The notes below the pieces were generated by a model. It ran no database searches. It was given only the letters and a program-made list of their open reading frames with translations, and was not told the DNA's origin. From JAKACU01 sp021821185 (GTDB lineage Bacteria; Bacillota; Bacilli; Alicyclobacillales; SLC66), in NCBI GenBank assembly GCA_027343965.1, contig DAHWJX010000158.1, positions 1 through 13,882 on the forward strand: 13,882 bases of DNA. Reading direction: 5' to 3'. Shown piece by piece: positions 1 through 5,625 of the stretch. Position 1 is the first letter of the stretch, and the number at the start of each line of letters is the position of its first letter. Position numbers and translations under genes: made by a program.

Positions 1-876
1 ACGGATCTCATGAAATCGCTGTTGAATCGGTTCAAGGTGTGACACGACAGCTTCGGCCAATCCCTTTTTGAAATCCCCATAGCCTCTACCTTCGTACTGC
101 TTTATGACCTCTTCGATCGTTTGTCCGGATACGGCAGAGTAGATCACAAGCAAGTTAGCTACTGCCGCTTTTTGCTCAGGGTCGTAACGTACCTCGCGCC
201 CTGAATCCGTCACAGCGCGACTGATCTTTTTGCGAATCTCATCAGGTGTGTCTAATATTTCAATGCGACTGGCTGGATTAGGGTTGCTCTTACTCATTTT
301 TTTCGTGGGATCATCCAAGGACATGATACGCGCGCCTTCTTTCATTAAGAGCACTTCAGGCACGGTAAATGTGTCGCCAAAACGAGCATTGAAGCGCAGC
401 GCTAGATCGCGTGTCAGCTCAAGATGTTGTCTTTGATCATCGCCAACGGGGACGAGGTTGGTTTGATACAGTAAAATGTCGGCTGCCATCAAGGCGGGGT
501 ATGTGAACAAACCGGCAGAAACGCTATCTTTGCCTTCGGTTTTTTCCTTGAATTGCGTCATGCGGGACAATTCACCCATATACGCAACGCATTGCATCAC
601 CCAGCCAAGTTCAGCATGTTCTTTGACATCGGATTGAACAAATAAAGTGGATTGTTTAGGATCAAGGCCAACGGCTAAGTACAATGAGGCCAAATCCAAG
701 ATGCGTTCTCGCAGTTGTTTCGGTTCTTGCGCTACGGTGATCGCGTGCATATCCACGACGCAATAATAGCCTGTGGAGTCACTTTGGACGCTGACGAATT
801 GTTTAAGAGCACCTAGGTAGTTGCCAAGGGTGATTTGACCAGAAGGTTGAATTCCAGAAAATACAACGGGTTGCAT
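1..876 (-). CDS. trpS: Tryptophanyl-tRNA synthetase, 3' end cut by window edge
   Basis: Charges tRNA-Trp with tryptophan using ATP in the cytoplasm (class I aminoacyl-tRNA synthetase). The visible 292 residues start MQPVVFSGIQPSGQITLGNY, in which the HIGH-equivalent is TLGN, and carry the KMSKS loop at residues 193-197. GDDQRQHLELTRDLA in the middle is typical of bacterial TrpS. Roughly the last 35-40 residues lie beyond position 1. I chose ATG at 876 because TAAGG lies 9 bases upstream. An in-frame ATG at 885 sits directly against that site and is less likely. The gene is divergent from groES with about 200 bases between. I see no T-box specifier or antiterminator sequence in the leader, although many Bacillota trpS genes have one. 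Identity is firm. Confidence 0.96.
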   Translation of the reverse strand, partial: MQPVVFSGIQPSGQITLGNYLGALKQFVSVQSDSTGYYCVVDMHAITVAQEPKQLRERILDLASLYLAVGLDPKQSTLFVQSDVKEHAELGWVMQCVAYMGELSRMTQFKEKTEGKDSVSAGLFTYPALMAADILLYQTNLVPVGDDQRQHLELTRDLALRFNARFGDTFTVPEVLLMKEGARIMSLDDPTKKMSKSNPNPASRIEILDTPDEIRKKISRAVTDSGREVRYDPEQKAAVANLLVIYSAVSGQTIEEVIKQYEGRGYGDFKKGLAEAVVSHLEPIQQRFHEIR

Positions 877-905
877 CGATCTCATCCTTACTTCTTTTTA
901 TCCTG

Positions 906-935
906 ATCTTCCCACACTGCGATTAGGGGTGTCAA
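906..935 (-). promoter_or_regulatory. Candidate trpS promoter
   Basis: A perfect TTGACA lies at 935-930 on the minus strand. The best -10 match 18 bases further on is only GAAGAT (911-906), about 30 bases before the start codon. The -35 box is convincing and the -10 box is weak, so the exact promoter is uncertain. Confidence 0.3.
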
Positions 936-977
936 TTTCTAGATCACGAAGTTTTTAAAAAAATATGGTTTAGGCGG

Positions 978-1009
978 TTGCAAAAATGTCTGGTAATCGC
1001 TAATATAAT
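978..1009 (+). promoter_or_regulatory. groESL sigma-A type promoter
   Basis: TTGCAA at 978-983 is followed after 17 bases by TAATAT (1001-1006), which overlaps a perfect TATAAT at 1004-1009. Either hexamer would put the transcription start just before or inside the CIRCE operator, the usual arrangement for HrcA repression. TTGCAA is its own reverse complement. Confidence 0.6.
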
Positions 1010-1017
1010 GATTGTCG

Positions 1018-1044
1018 TTAGCACTCGATGACGTTGAGTGCTAA
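1018..1044 (+). promoter_or_regulatory. CIRCE operator (HrcA binding site)
   Basis: TTAGCACTC, nine spacer bases and GAGTGCTAA form a perfect 9-bp inverted repeat identical to the CIRCE consensus. HrcA binds it and represses class I heat-shock genes; GroEL activity feeds back on HrcA. The site lies about 10 bases after the -10 box and 38 bases before the groES start, so the groES-groEL operon is predicted to be HrcA-controlled. hrcA itself is not in the window. Confidence 0.97.
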
Positions 1045-1081
1045 CAAATTTGAAAGATGGAACATTGGAGGAGGTTTTTGC

Positions 1082-1366
1082 ATGATTAAGCCACTCGGTG
1101 ACCGCGTCGTTCTTCGCGCCGTTGATCGTGAAGAAAAGACCGCTAGCGGAATCGTCCTTCCGGATACTGCTAAAGAGAAGCCGCAAGAAGCGGAAGTCGT
1201 TGCAGTTGGACCGGGACGTTATGAAGATGGGAAGCTCGTTGCAGTTGACGTAAAAGTCGGAGATCGTGTGATTTTCTCCAAATACTCCGGAACAGAAGTC
1301 AAGTATGACGGTGTAGAGTATCTCGTCGTTCGCGAAGCTGATATTCTTGCTGTTGTTGAACGCTAA
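1082..1366 (+). CDS. groES: Co-chaperonin GroES (10 kDa)
   Basis: A 94-residue protein, the normal length for GroES, whose heptamer forms the lid of the GroEL folding chamber in the cytoplasm. It begins MIKPLGDRVVLRAVDREEKT. The mobile loop that contacts GroEL is recognisable as KTASGIVLPDTAKEKP (about residues 19-34), and the GDRVIFSKYSGTEVKYDG stretch near the end is typical. The ATG at 1082 follows GGAGGAGG (1067-1074) by 7 bases. The reading frame is open further upstream to 1028, but that would start inside the CIRCE operator and is not credible. groES is cotranscribed with groEL 71 bases downstream. Confidence 0.98.
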   Translation: MIKPLGDRVVLRAVDREEKTASGIVLPDTAKEKPQEAEVVAVGPGRYEDGKLVAVDVKVGDRVIFSKYSGTEVKYDGVEYLVVREADILAVVER

Positions 1367-1386
1367 AAACGTTTTTACAGATATCA

Positions 1387-1403
1387 GCAGCCCATAAGGC
1401 TGC
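1387..1403 (+). other. Small hairpin between groES and groEL
   Basis: GCAGCC and GGCTGC form a perfect 6-bp stem with a CATAA loop in the 71-base gap. No T tract follows, so it is not a terminator. It could influence mRNA processing or stability of the bicistronic transcript, but that is a guess. Confidence 0.35.
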
Positions 1404-1437
1404 CTAGGTAATCCATTTCTTAAGGAGGTTTGACCAC

Positions 1438-3063
1438 ATGGCGAAAGAGATCAAGTTTAGTGAAGAAGCTCGTCGTGCGATGCTGCGCGGTGTCGATGCA
1501 CTTGCCGATGCGGTAAAAGTGACCCTCGGACCACGCGGACGTAACGTTGTTTTGGAGAAGAAATTCGGTTCTCCTTTGATCACCAATGACGGTGTGACGA
1601 TCGCTAAGGAAATTGAATTAGAAGATGCTTTCGAAAATATGGGCGCACAACTTGTCAAAGAAGTGGCCACCAAAACCAACGATGTTGCTGGCGACGGTAC
1701 CACCACAGCGACAGTGCTTGCGCAAGCGATGATTCGTGAAGGTTTGAAAAATGTAACATCAGGTGCAAACCGGATGGTTCATCGCAAAGGTATTGAACAT
1801 GCCGTTACAGCAGCTGTTGCAGAAATTCAACGCATTTCCAAGCCTGTCGAAGGCCGCGAAAGCATTGCCCAAGCGGCAGCTGTATCCGCTGGCGATGATG
1901 AAATTGGTCAATTAATCGCTGACGCCATGGAAAAAGTGGGCAAAGACGGTGTTATCACCGTGGAAGAATCCAAAGGATTCACCACAGAACTCGAAGTCGT
2001 CGAAGGTATGCAATTTGACCGTGGTTACATTTCACCTTACATGGTGACTGATTCTGACAAAATGGAAGCTGTTTTGGATGAACCGTACATCCTTATCACG
2101 GATAAGAAAATTGGCAATATCCAAGAAATCCTTCCTGTCCTTGAGCGCGTTGTGCAATCCGGCCGTCCGCTTCTGCTTGTGGCAGAAGATGTCGAAGGTG
2201 AAGCACTCGCTACGCTTGTCGTCAACAAACTGCGTGGTACGTTTACAGCCGTCGGCGTAAAAGCTCCTGGCTTTGGCGATCGCAGAAAAGCAATGTTGCA
2301 AGATATCGCTATTTTGACGGGTGGTCAAGTAATCAGCGAAGAGCTTGGCTTGGAACTGAAAAACACCACCATCGACCAACTCGGTCGTGCACGTCAAGTA
2401 CGTGTATCGAAAGAAAACACCATCGTGGTGGATGGCTCTGGCAACCGTTCGGATATCGATGCCAGAATCAATCAGATCCGCGTGCAACTTGAGGATACCA
2501 CATCTGATTTTGATCGTGAAAAATTGCAAGAACGCTTGGCCAAACTCTCTGGCGGCGTAGCCGTGATCAAAGTCGGTGCCGCGACAGAAACCGAACTAAA
2601 AGAAAAGAAATTGCGCATTGAAGATGCGTTAAACACAACCCGCGCGGCTGTGGAAGAAGGTCTCGTGGCAGGCGGCGGTACTGCTCTTGTCAATGTGATC
2701 AGAGCTCTCGATGCTGTGAGTGCAACAGGTGATGAACTGACAGGTGTTAACATCGTTCGTCGTGCCCTTGAAGCACCGATTCGTCAAATCGCTGATAATG
2801 CAGGTCTCGAAGGCGCCATCGTCGTCGAACGCCTGAAAAAAGAAGCGGTTGGCACAGGCTTCAACGCAGCGACTGGCGAATGGGTCGACATGTTCAAAGC
2901 AGGTATCGTCGATGCAGCGAAAGTGACGCGTTCGGCACTGCAAAACGCAGCCTCTGTTGCGGCGATGTTCTTGACCACGGAAGCGGTCATTGCTGACAAA
3001 CCAGAAAAAGATAAGCCATTACCAGGCGGCGCAGGCGGCATGGGTGGCATGGATATGATGTAA
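1438..3063 (+). CDS. groEL: Chaperonin GroEL (60 kDa)
   Basis: A 541-residue ATP-dependent chaperonin that forms double heptameric rings and folds proteins inside a cavity closed by GroES. The ATP-binding signature GDGTTT is at residues 85-90. The family signature AAVEEGLVAGGGTAL lies in the C-terminal equatorial domain, and the protein ends in the usual flexible Gly-Met tail (GGMGGMDMM). The start at 1438 has TAAGGAGG at 1421-1428, 9 bases upstream. A terminator follows directly. One oddity: the segment usually read as NPM plus a hydrophobic residue near the N-terminal equatorial domain is NRMVHRKGI here (residues 111-119), replacing a well-conserved proline with arginine. Confidence 0.98.
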   Translation: MAKEIKFSEEARRAMLRGVDALADAVKVTLGPRGRNVVLEKKFGSPLITNDGVTIAKEIELEDAFENMGAQLVKEVATKTNDVAGDGTTTATVLAQAMIREGLKNVTSGANRMVHRKGIEHAVTAAVAEIQRISKPVEGRESIAQAAAVSAGDDEIGQLIADAMEKVGKDGVITVEESKGFTTELEVVEGMQFDRGYISPYMVTDSDKMEAVLDEPYILITDKKIGNIQEILPVLERVVQSGRPLLLVAEDVEGEALATLVVNKLRGTFTAVGVKAPGFGDRRKAMLQDIAILTGGQVISEELGLELKNTTIDQLGRARQVRVSKENTIVVDGSGNRSDIDARINQIRVQLEDTTSDFDREKLQERLAKLSGGVAVIKVGAATETELKEKKLRIEDALNTTRAAVEEGLVAGGGTALVNVIRALDAVSATGDELTGVNIVRRALEAPIRQIADNAGLEGAIVVERLKKEAVGTGFNAATGEWVDMFKAGIVDAAKVTRSALQNAASVAAMFLTTEAVIADKPEKDKPLPGGAGGMGGMDMM

Positions 3064-3076
3064 GTCAACAAACCGG

Positions 3077-3104
3077 AGAACCCTCGCTATGGCGGGGGTT
3101 TTTT
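3077..3104 (+). terminator. Rho-independent terminator of groES-groEL
   Basis: AACCCTCGC (3079-3087) pairs with GCGGGGGTT (3092-3100) around a TATG loop, with one G-T pair, and six T residues run from 3099 to 3104. It begins 15 bases after the groEL stop codon. Confidence 0.92.
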
Positions 3105-3265
3105 GTATCTTCGTTTCATGTTTGACCCTCTTTTGACCATCCGCCTATTTTGGGGCTGAAAAAGAGCGGCTGAAAGGCGTTCGGCAGATCGACTTTTCAT
3201 GCCCTTTGAGAGATGGGTATACGTGTCTGCCGTGATCTCTATGGTCGCATGTCATGAAATCGGAT
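3087..3265 (-). pseudogene. Tyrosine recombinase (phage-type integrase) C-terminal remnant
   Basis: Reading the minus strand from 3251 down gives HATIEITADTYTHLSKGM, then RSAERLSAALF, ending near 3156. This is the catalytic C-terminus of a phage-type tyrosine recombinase, with the histidine of the usual GH box and the nucleophile tyrosine in DTYTHL (codon 3219-3221). The codon before the histidine is TGA where Gly is expected. A second frame reads IRFHDMR at 3265-3245, the box normally about 22 residues upstream (RFHDLRHTHA). The two boxes overlap on the DNA, so the segment between them has been lost with a frame change. The tail stays open to a TAG at 3089-3087 inside the groEL terminator. 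Function is lost. Family identity is good by motif, made by eye without alignment. Confidence 0.75.
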
Positions 3266-3574
3266 GGGGTAAATCCAATTTATCGATAAGGTCGATAGGC
3301 GATAAAGCCGGGCTTATACAGCAACATTTGCGGACGGGTGATTGTATTAGCCAGATAATCCGTCGTATTGCTCGGAATTTCGTCGATCTGAAGGGTTTTT
3401 CTCAACATAAGCCAGAATTTCTTGCGAATCCAGATGCAATTCCCCCTACTAACATGATAAGCCAGCTTTTCTGGCTTAGGCCCACGCATCCGCGCATTCC
3501 TCTACGACGTAGTCGGGGGGATCTGACGTTTGCCATGTCATCGCATTCGTGAGTCTGTGGTTGCTCTATATTAT
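3266..3574. other. Decayed non-coding stretch, no intact gene
   Basis: No frame here has a credible start, ribosome binding site and recognisable domain. On the minus strand the bases just before the integrase box read LIDKLDLPH in a shifted frame, which would suit the segment ahead of RFHD in integrases, so integrase sequence may extend to about 3290. Two short minus-strand frames look somewhat protein-like but I cannot place them: one with LDSQEILAYVEKNPSDRR (within 3442-3347) and one ending SDPPDYVVEECADAWA at a TAA inside the palindrome at 3478-3476. The rest is unassigned. Confidence 0.5.
3458..3478. repeat. Perfect 8-bp palindromic hairpin
   Basis: TAAGCCAG and CTGGCTTA flank a 5-base CTTTT loop. 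The left arm recurs as ATAAGCCAG at 3407-3415 and, with one change, ATTAGCCAG at 3346-3354. No T tract follows on either strand, so it does not look like a standard terminator. It could be debris of a mobile element end. Confidence 0.55.
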
Positions 3575-3673
3575 TTAGTACGCAGTCCACCCCGCGTCAG
3601 CTGTGATCACTGTACCGTTTATAAGTTTCGAGTCATCCGATGCCAAAAATAGTGCCGCTGTTTTCGGCTCATT
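3575..3673 (-). pseudogene. Short-chain dehydrogenase/reductase C-terminal remnant
   Basis: The minus strand from about 3673 to a TAA at 3577-3575 reads EPKTAALFLASDDSKLI, then NGTVITADAGWTAY. The AALFLASDDS, NG and D(G/A)GWTAY elements are the standard C-terminal end of classical SDR oxidoreductases (NAD(P)-dependent, Rossmann fold). The Rossmann nucleotide motif, the YxxxK active site and any start codon are missing; past about 3673 the DNA belongs to an opposite-strand dioxygenase fragment. It is therefore a 3' remnant of about 32 codons that keeps its stop codon. The call rests on motif recognition alone, but the match is long and in one frame. Confidence 0.75.
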
Positions 3674-4017
3674 GGGTTGTTTTACGATTACTGTATCCAA
3701 ACGCGGATATCCCGGTCATCTCCATGTCCGTCAATCCACGTATGACTCCCGAGGAGCAGTATAAAATTGGTCAGTCGTTACAGAAATTACGGGCTAAAGA
3801 TATCTTGGTGATTGCAAGTGGGGGAACGGTTCACAATCTGCGCGCCGTAAAGTGGCAACAAGACCAAATAACTGACTGGGCTCTACAATTCGATTAATGG
3901 TTAGAGAAACACCTAAAGGAGTGGGATGTCGATTCGTTGTACCAATACGCCGCCTTAGCCACAGTGTATGGCAGTTTGGCTGATTCGCAGTTAACAAAAG
4001 TTAACAAAAACTTCTAG
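3664..4017 (+). pseudogene. LigB/DODA-type extradiol dioxygenase remnant
   Basis: From about 3670 the plus strand reads HWVVLRLLYPNADIPVISMS and later DILVIASGGTVHNLRAV, with the HNL histidine that binds the metal in class III extradiol dioxygenases of the YgiD/4,5-DOPA dioxygenase type. It continues ITDWALQFD, meets an in-frame TAA (3895-3897), and resumes without a shift as WLEKHLKEWDVDSLYQY, which also fits the family, before degenerating to a TAG at 4015-4017. The N-terminal half with the first metal-binding histidines is missing. The stop probably replaces Gln (CAA to TAA) in FDQWL. An ATG at 3640 opens this frame but lies in SDR-derived DNA with no ribosome site. Not expected to be functional. 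Confidence 0.72.
3989..4008. repeat. Tandem 10-bp repeat with two GTTAAC sites
   Basis: AGTTAACAAA occurs twice in direct succession, so two GTTAAC palindromes face the same side of the helix one turn apart. It lies about 90 bases before the next gene and could be an operator or simply replication slippage in decaying DNA. Confidence 0.4.
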
Positions 4018-4036
4018 CGAAATTACCGATACTTTG

Positions 4037-4071
4037 TTATAGTATTCGGGTCTATAGGCATCAGGTAGACC
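4037..4071 (+). promoter_or_regulatory. Possible promoter and leader inverted repeat for the Yip1-family gene
   Basis: TTATAGTAT around 4037-4045 could serve as a -10 region, though no good -35 box is placed ahead of it. GGTCTA (4049-4054) and TAGACC (4066-4071) form a 6-bp inverted repeat at or just after the expected transcription start, a position that would suit an operator or small leader hairpin. Confidence 0.3.
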
Positions 4072-4096
4072 ATCACCGAGCAGGGGGAAAACTTTA

Positions 4097-4729
4097 ATGA
4101 TGGATGAAGTAATCGAACAAAAATCTTCGTGGCCGACATTATTTAAAAATCCTACCCTGTATTTTTCAACGAGAAGGCCGAAACTTGGTTTTGTGTGGCT
4201 GGCCGTGGCTTTATCGGTTGTTTCTGCATTAATGCAAGCTGTGGTTTATCCTTACATTTTACGTTCGCCGATCTACGTTCAACTCTTTTCTAAGATGAGT
4301 CATCAAGAAATCTTGGCGGCTAAGACGATCTTTCCCATATCAGCGATCGTCGGCGGGGTTATCACTCCGTGGATCAGTCTTGTCCTCCTCGGCTTCTTTT
4401 ATTGGATTATGACCAAAGTATTTGGTTACAGCATTACCTACCGTAATGCCATGGCACTAGGGACCTACGTGGCTTTATTTCAATTGATCGGCACGGTGTT
4501 TAGCACCCTTGCCACCGTGATCACAGGTACATACATAGCATCGTTGCTGTCTCTTAGCACGATCATACCAAGTTCAGGCAGCTTGGCAAGCGTCTTGTCA
4601 CGGATTAGCATTTTTGATATTTGGTCTGTTGTTATTGTCGTCATTGGCTTATCGGTTTTTACAGGAGCTTCGAAAAATAAAACGATGTGGATCGGCGTAC
4701 TCGTTTGGATTATCTCGATGTTCATCTAG
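4097..4729 (+). CDS. Yip1-family multi-pass membrane protein
   Basis: A 210-residue protein with a short charged cytoplasmic N-terminus (WPTLFKNPTLYFSTRRPKLGF, about 12-32) followed by five hydrophobic segments near 33-55, 80-107, 115-150, 172-190 and 196-210. Layout and length match bacterial Yip1-domain proteins, including the DIWSVVIVVIGLSVFTG-like fourth helix. Their biochemical role in bacteria is not established. The start at 4097 has a GGGGG run at 4083-4087, 9 bases upstream; the second codon is also ATG. It is the first gene of a plus-strand cluster with 19 bases to the next gene, so cotranscription is likely. The protein could belong to a neighbouring membrane family, but the topology is clear. 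Confidence 0.72.
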   Translation: MMDEVIEQKSSWPTLFKNPTLYFSTRRPKLGFVWLAVALSVVSALMQAVVYPYILRSPIYVQLFSKMSHQEILAAKTIFPISAIVGGVITPWISLVLLGFFYWIMTKVFGYSITYRNAMALGTYVALFQLIGTVFSTLATVITGTYIASLLSLSTIIPSSGSLASVLSRISIFDIWSVVIVVIGLSVFTGASKNKTMWIGVLVWIISMFI

Positions 4730-4748
4730 TAAGAGGGAGTGCATGGTT

Positions 4749-5186
4749 ATGCAAGAGAAATCAACGACGGCATTGCCGGATATTGAAAAAACAGTTCTTC
4801 TTAATGCACCACTCGCGACTGTGTGGAATGCGGTAGCAACGTCACAGGGACTTACTGGTTGGTGGATGGAAAATTCGTTTGAAGCACGTGAGGGATTTGA
4901 ATTTGTGGTGCATGCAGGAGCATTTGGGGACTCACCCTGTAAGGTGAGCGATCTTGATCCACCCTATCGATTGAGCTTTTTCTGGGGGAAGGATTGGAAG
5001 TTGACCTTTCTTTTGCACGGTAAGGATGGAGCAACGGAACTGACTTTGATTCATTCGGGATGGGATGCGCAAAAGGTAACAGAGTTTGGTCAATCGCATA
5101 CGGTGATCCGCCAAGTGATGGATGGCGGCTGGGGCGATCTGGACAAACTTCGCAGCTACGTGGAAGGTAGTACGATATCCTCGTGA
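4749..5186 (+). CDS. AHSA1/SRPBCC-fold protein
   Basis: A 145-residue soluble protein of the START-like (SRPBCC) fold, AHSA1 branch. Seen in order: the first strand and helix EKTVLLNAPLATVWNAV (about 13-29), the GLTGWWM segment (34-40), the strand pair DPPYRLSFFWGKDWKLTFLL, ELTLIHSGW, and the C-terminal amphipathic helix GGWGDLDKLRSYVEG that closes the ligand pocket. Members bind small hydrophobic ligands or act in stress; the ligand cannot be told from sequence. AGGGAG at 4734-4739 lies 9 bases before ATG 4749; an ATG at 4743, two codons earlier, is only 3 bases from it and is less likely. The frame is open far into the previous gene, but that extension is not real coding sequence. Confidence 0.82.
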   Translation: MQEKSTTALPDIEKTVLLNAPLATVWNAVATSQGLTGWWMENSFEAREGFEFVVHAGAFGDSPCKVSDLDPPYRLSFFWGKDWKLTFLLHGKDGATELTLIHSGWDAQKVTEFGQSHTVIRQVMDGGWGDLDKLRSYVEGSTISS

Positions 5187-5217
5187 TGCTTTGACCATAG
5201 TTGGGGAGCGAACTACG

Positions 5218-5625
5218 ATGAAGTGGATTACCCAAGTGAATGAAATGATCGCGAGGCGTGTCACTCTAGCTTTTGGCTCGATGGGCATGACCTATCTTTT
5301 TCTAGTATGGAGTCTGCTGCCACTGCTTTACCCGCCTTCGCAAAACCTCGTCTTTTATACCTCAAGTGGTATCATCCAATTGGTTGCTTTGCCATTATTG
5401 ATGGTCGGACAAGTAGTACTTGGAAGAGCGGCGGAGGACCGGGCACAGTCAGATCATGAGACGTTGATGGCAGAATTTGCAGAGATCAAATCGATGCATG
5501 AAGAACAAGCTAAAGAGCTTAAGGAGTTGCGAATCATTCACCATGATCTCTATATGCGCCACAACCAAATGGTGGCGCATATAGAGCAACTCCTTGATAC
5601 GAAAGATGCATCAGAAGAATCCTAA
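5218..5625 (+). CDS. Small two-helix membrane protein with coiled cytoplasmic tail
   Basis: A 135-residue protein with two predicted membrane helices (about 17-38 and 43-68) and a polar, helical tail (about 70-125, with DRAQSDHETLMAEFAEIKSM and further Glu/Lys-rich heptad-like stretches). The arrangement resembles DUF1003-like proteins, in which a short helix pair is followed by a DH-containing coil, but I cannot assign a family firmly and no function is known. GGGGAG at 5203-5208 lies 9 bases before ATG 5218. It is the third gene of the plus-strand cluster. Its TAA (5623-5625) overlaps the stop codon of the convergent sbcC. A perfect inverted repeat lies inside its last third. Confidence 0.75.
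   Translation: MKWITQVNEMIARRVTLAFGSMGMTYLFLVWSLLPLLYPPSQNLVFYTSSGIIQLVALPLLMVGQVVLGRAAEDRAQSDHETLMAEFAEIKSMHEEQAKELKELRIIHHDLYMRHNQMVAHIEQLLDTKDASEES
5548..5586. repeat. Perfect 15-bp inverted repeat in coding sequence
   Basis: CTCTATATGCGCCAC (5548-5562) is repeated in reverse complement as GTGGCGCATATAGAG (5572-5586) around the 9-base loop AACCAAATG. It is inside the small membrane protein gene and begins 36 bases past the sbcC stop on the minus strand. No T tract follows on either side, so it is not a standard intrinsic terminator, though it could still protect or end the convergent transcripts. Confidence 0.9.

Noticed and set aside
877..1017. T-box riboswitch ahead of trpS
   Set aside because: The region is too short and neither the specifier region nor the conserved antiterminator core was seen on the minus strand.
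1028..1081. Upstream extension of groES to an ATG at 1028
   Set aside because: It would begin inside the CIRCE operator; the strong ribosome site and family length fix the start at 1082.
2032..2529. 165-codon minus-strand frame inside groEL
   Set aside because: Shadow of the groEL codons; no ribosome site, Cys/His-rich composition typical of antisense frames.
3280..3489. 69-codon minus-strand frame starting MRGPKP, first considered as an IS630-like transposase start
   Set aside because: Only the first six residues resemble that family; the rest does not continue the helix-turn-helix pattern, and its end covers bases better explained by integrase decay.
3199..3552. 117-codon plus-strand open frame after groEL
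   Set aside because: It is antisense to the integrase remnant, has no ribosome binding site and shows no domain.
4614..4748. N-terminal extension of the AHSA1-fold protein into the Yip1-family gene
   Set aside because: The extension reads the preceding gene out of frame; the fold starts right after the ATG at 4749.
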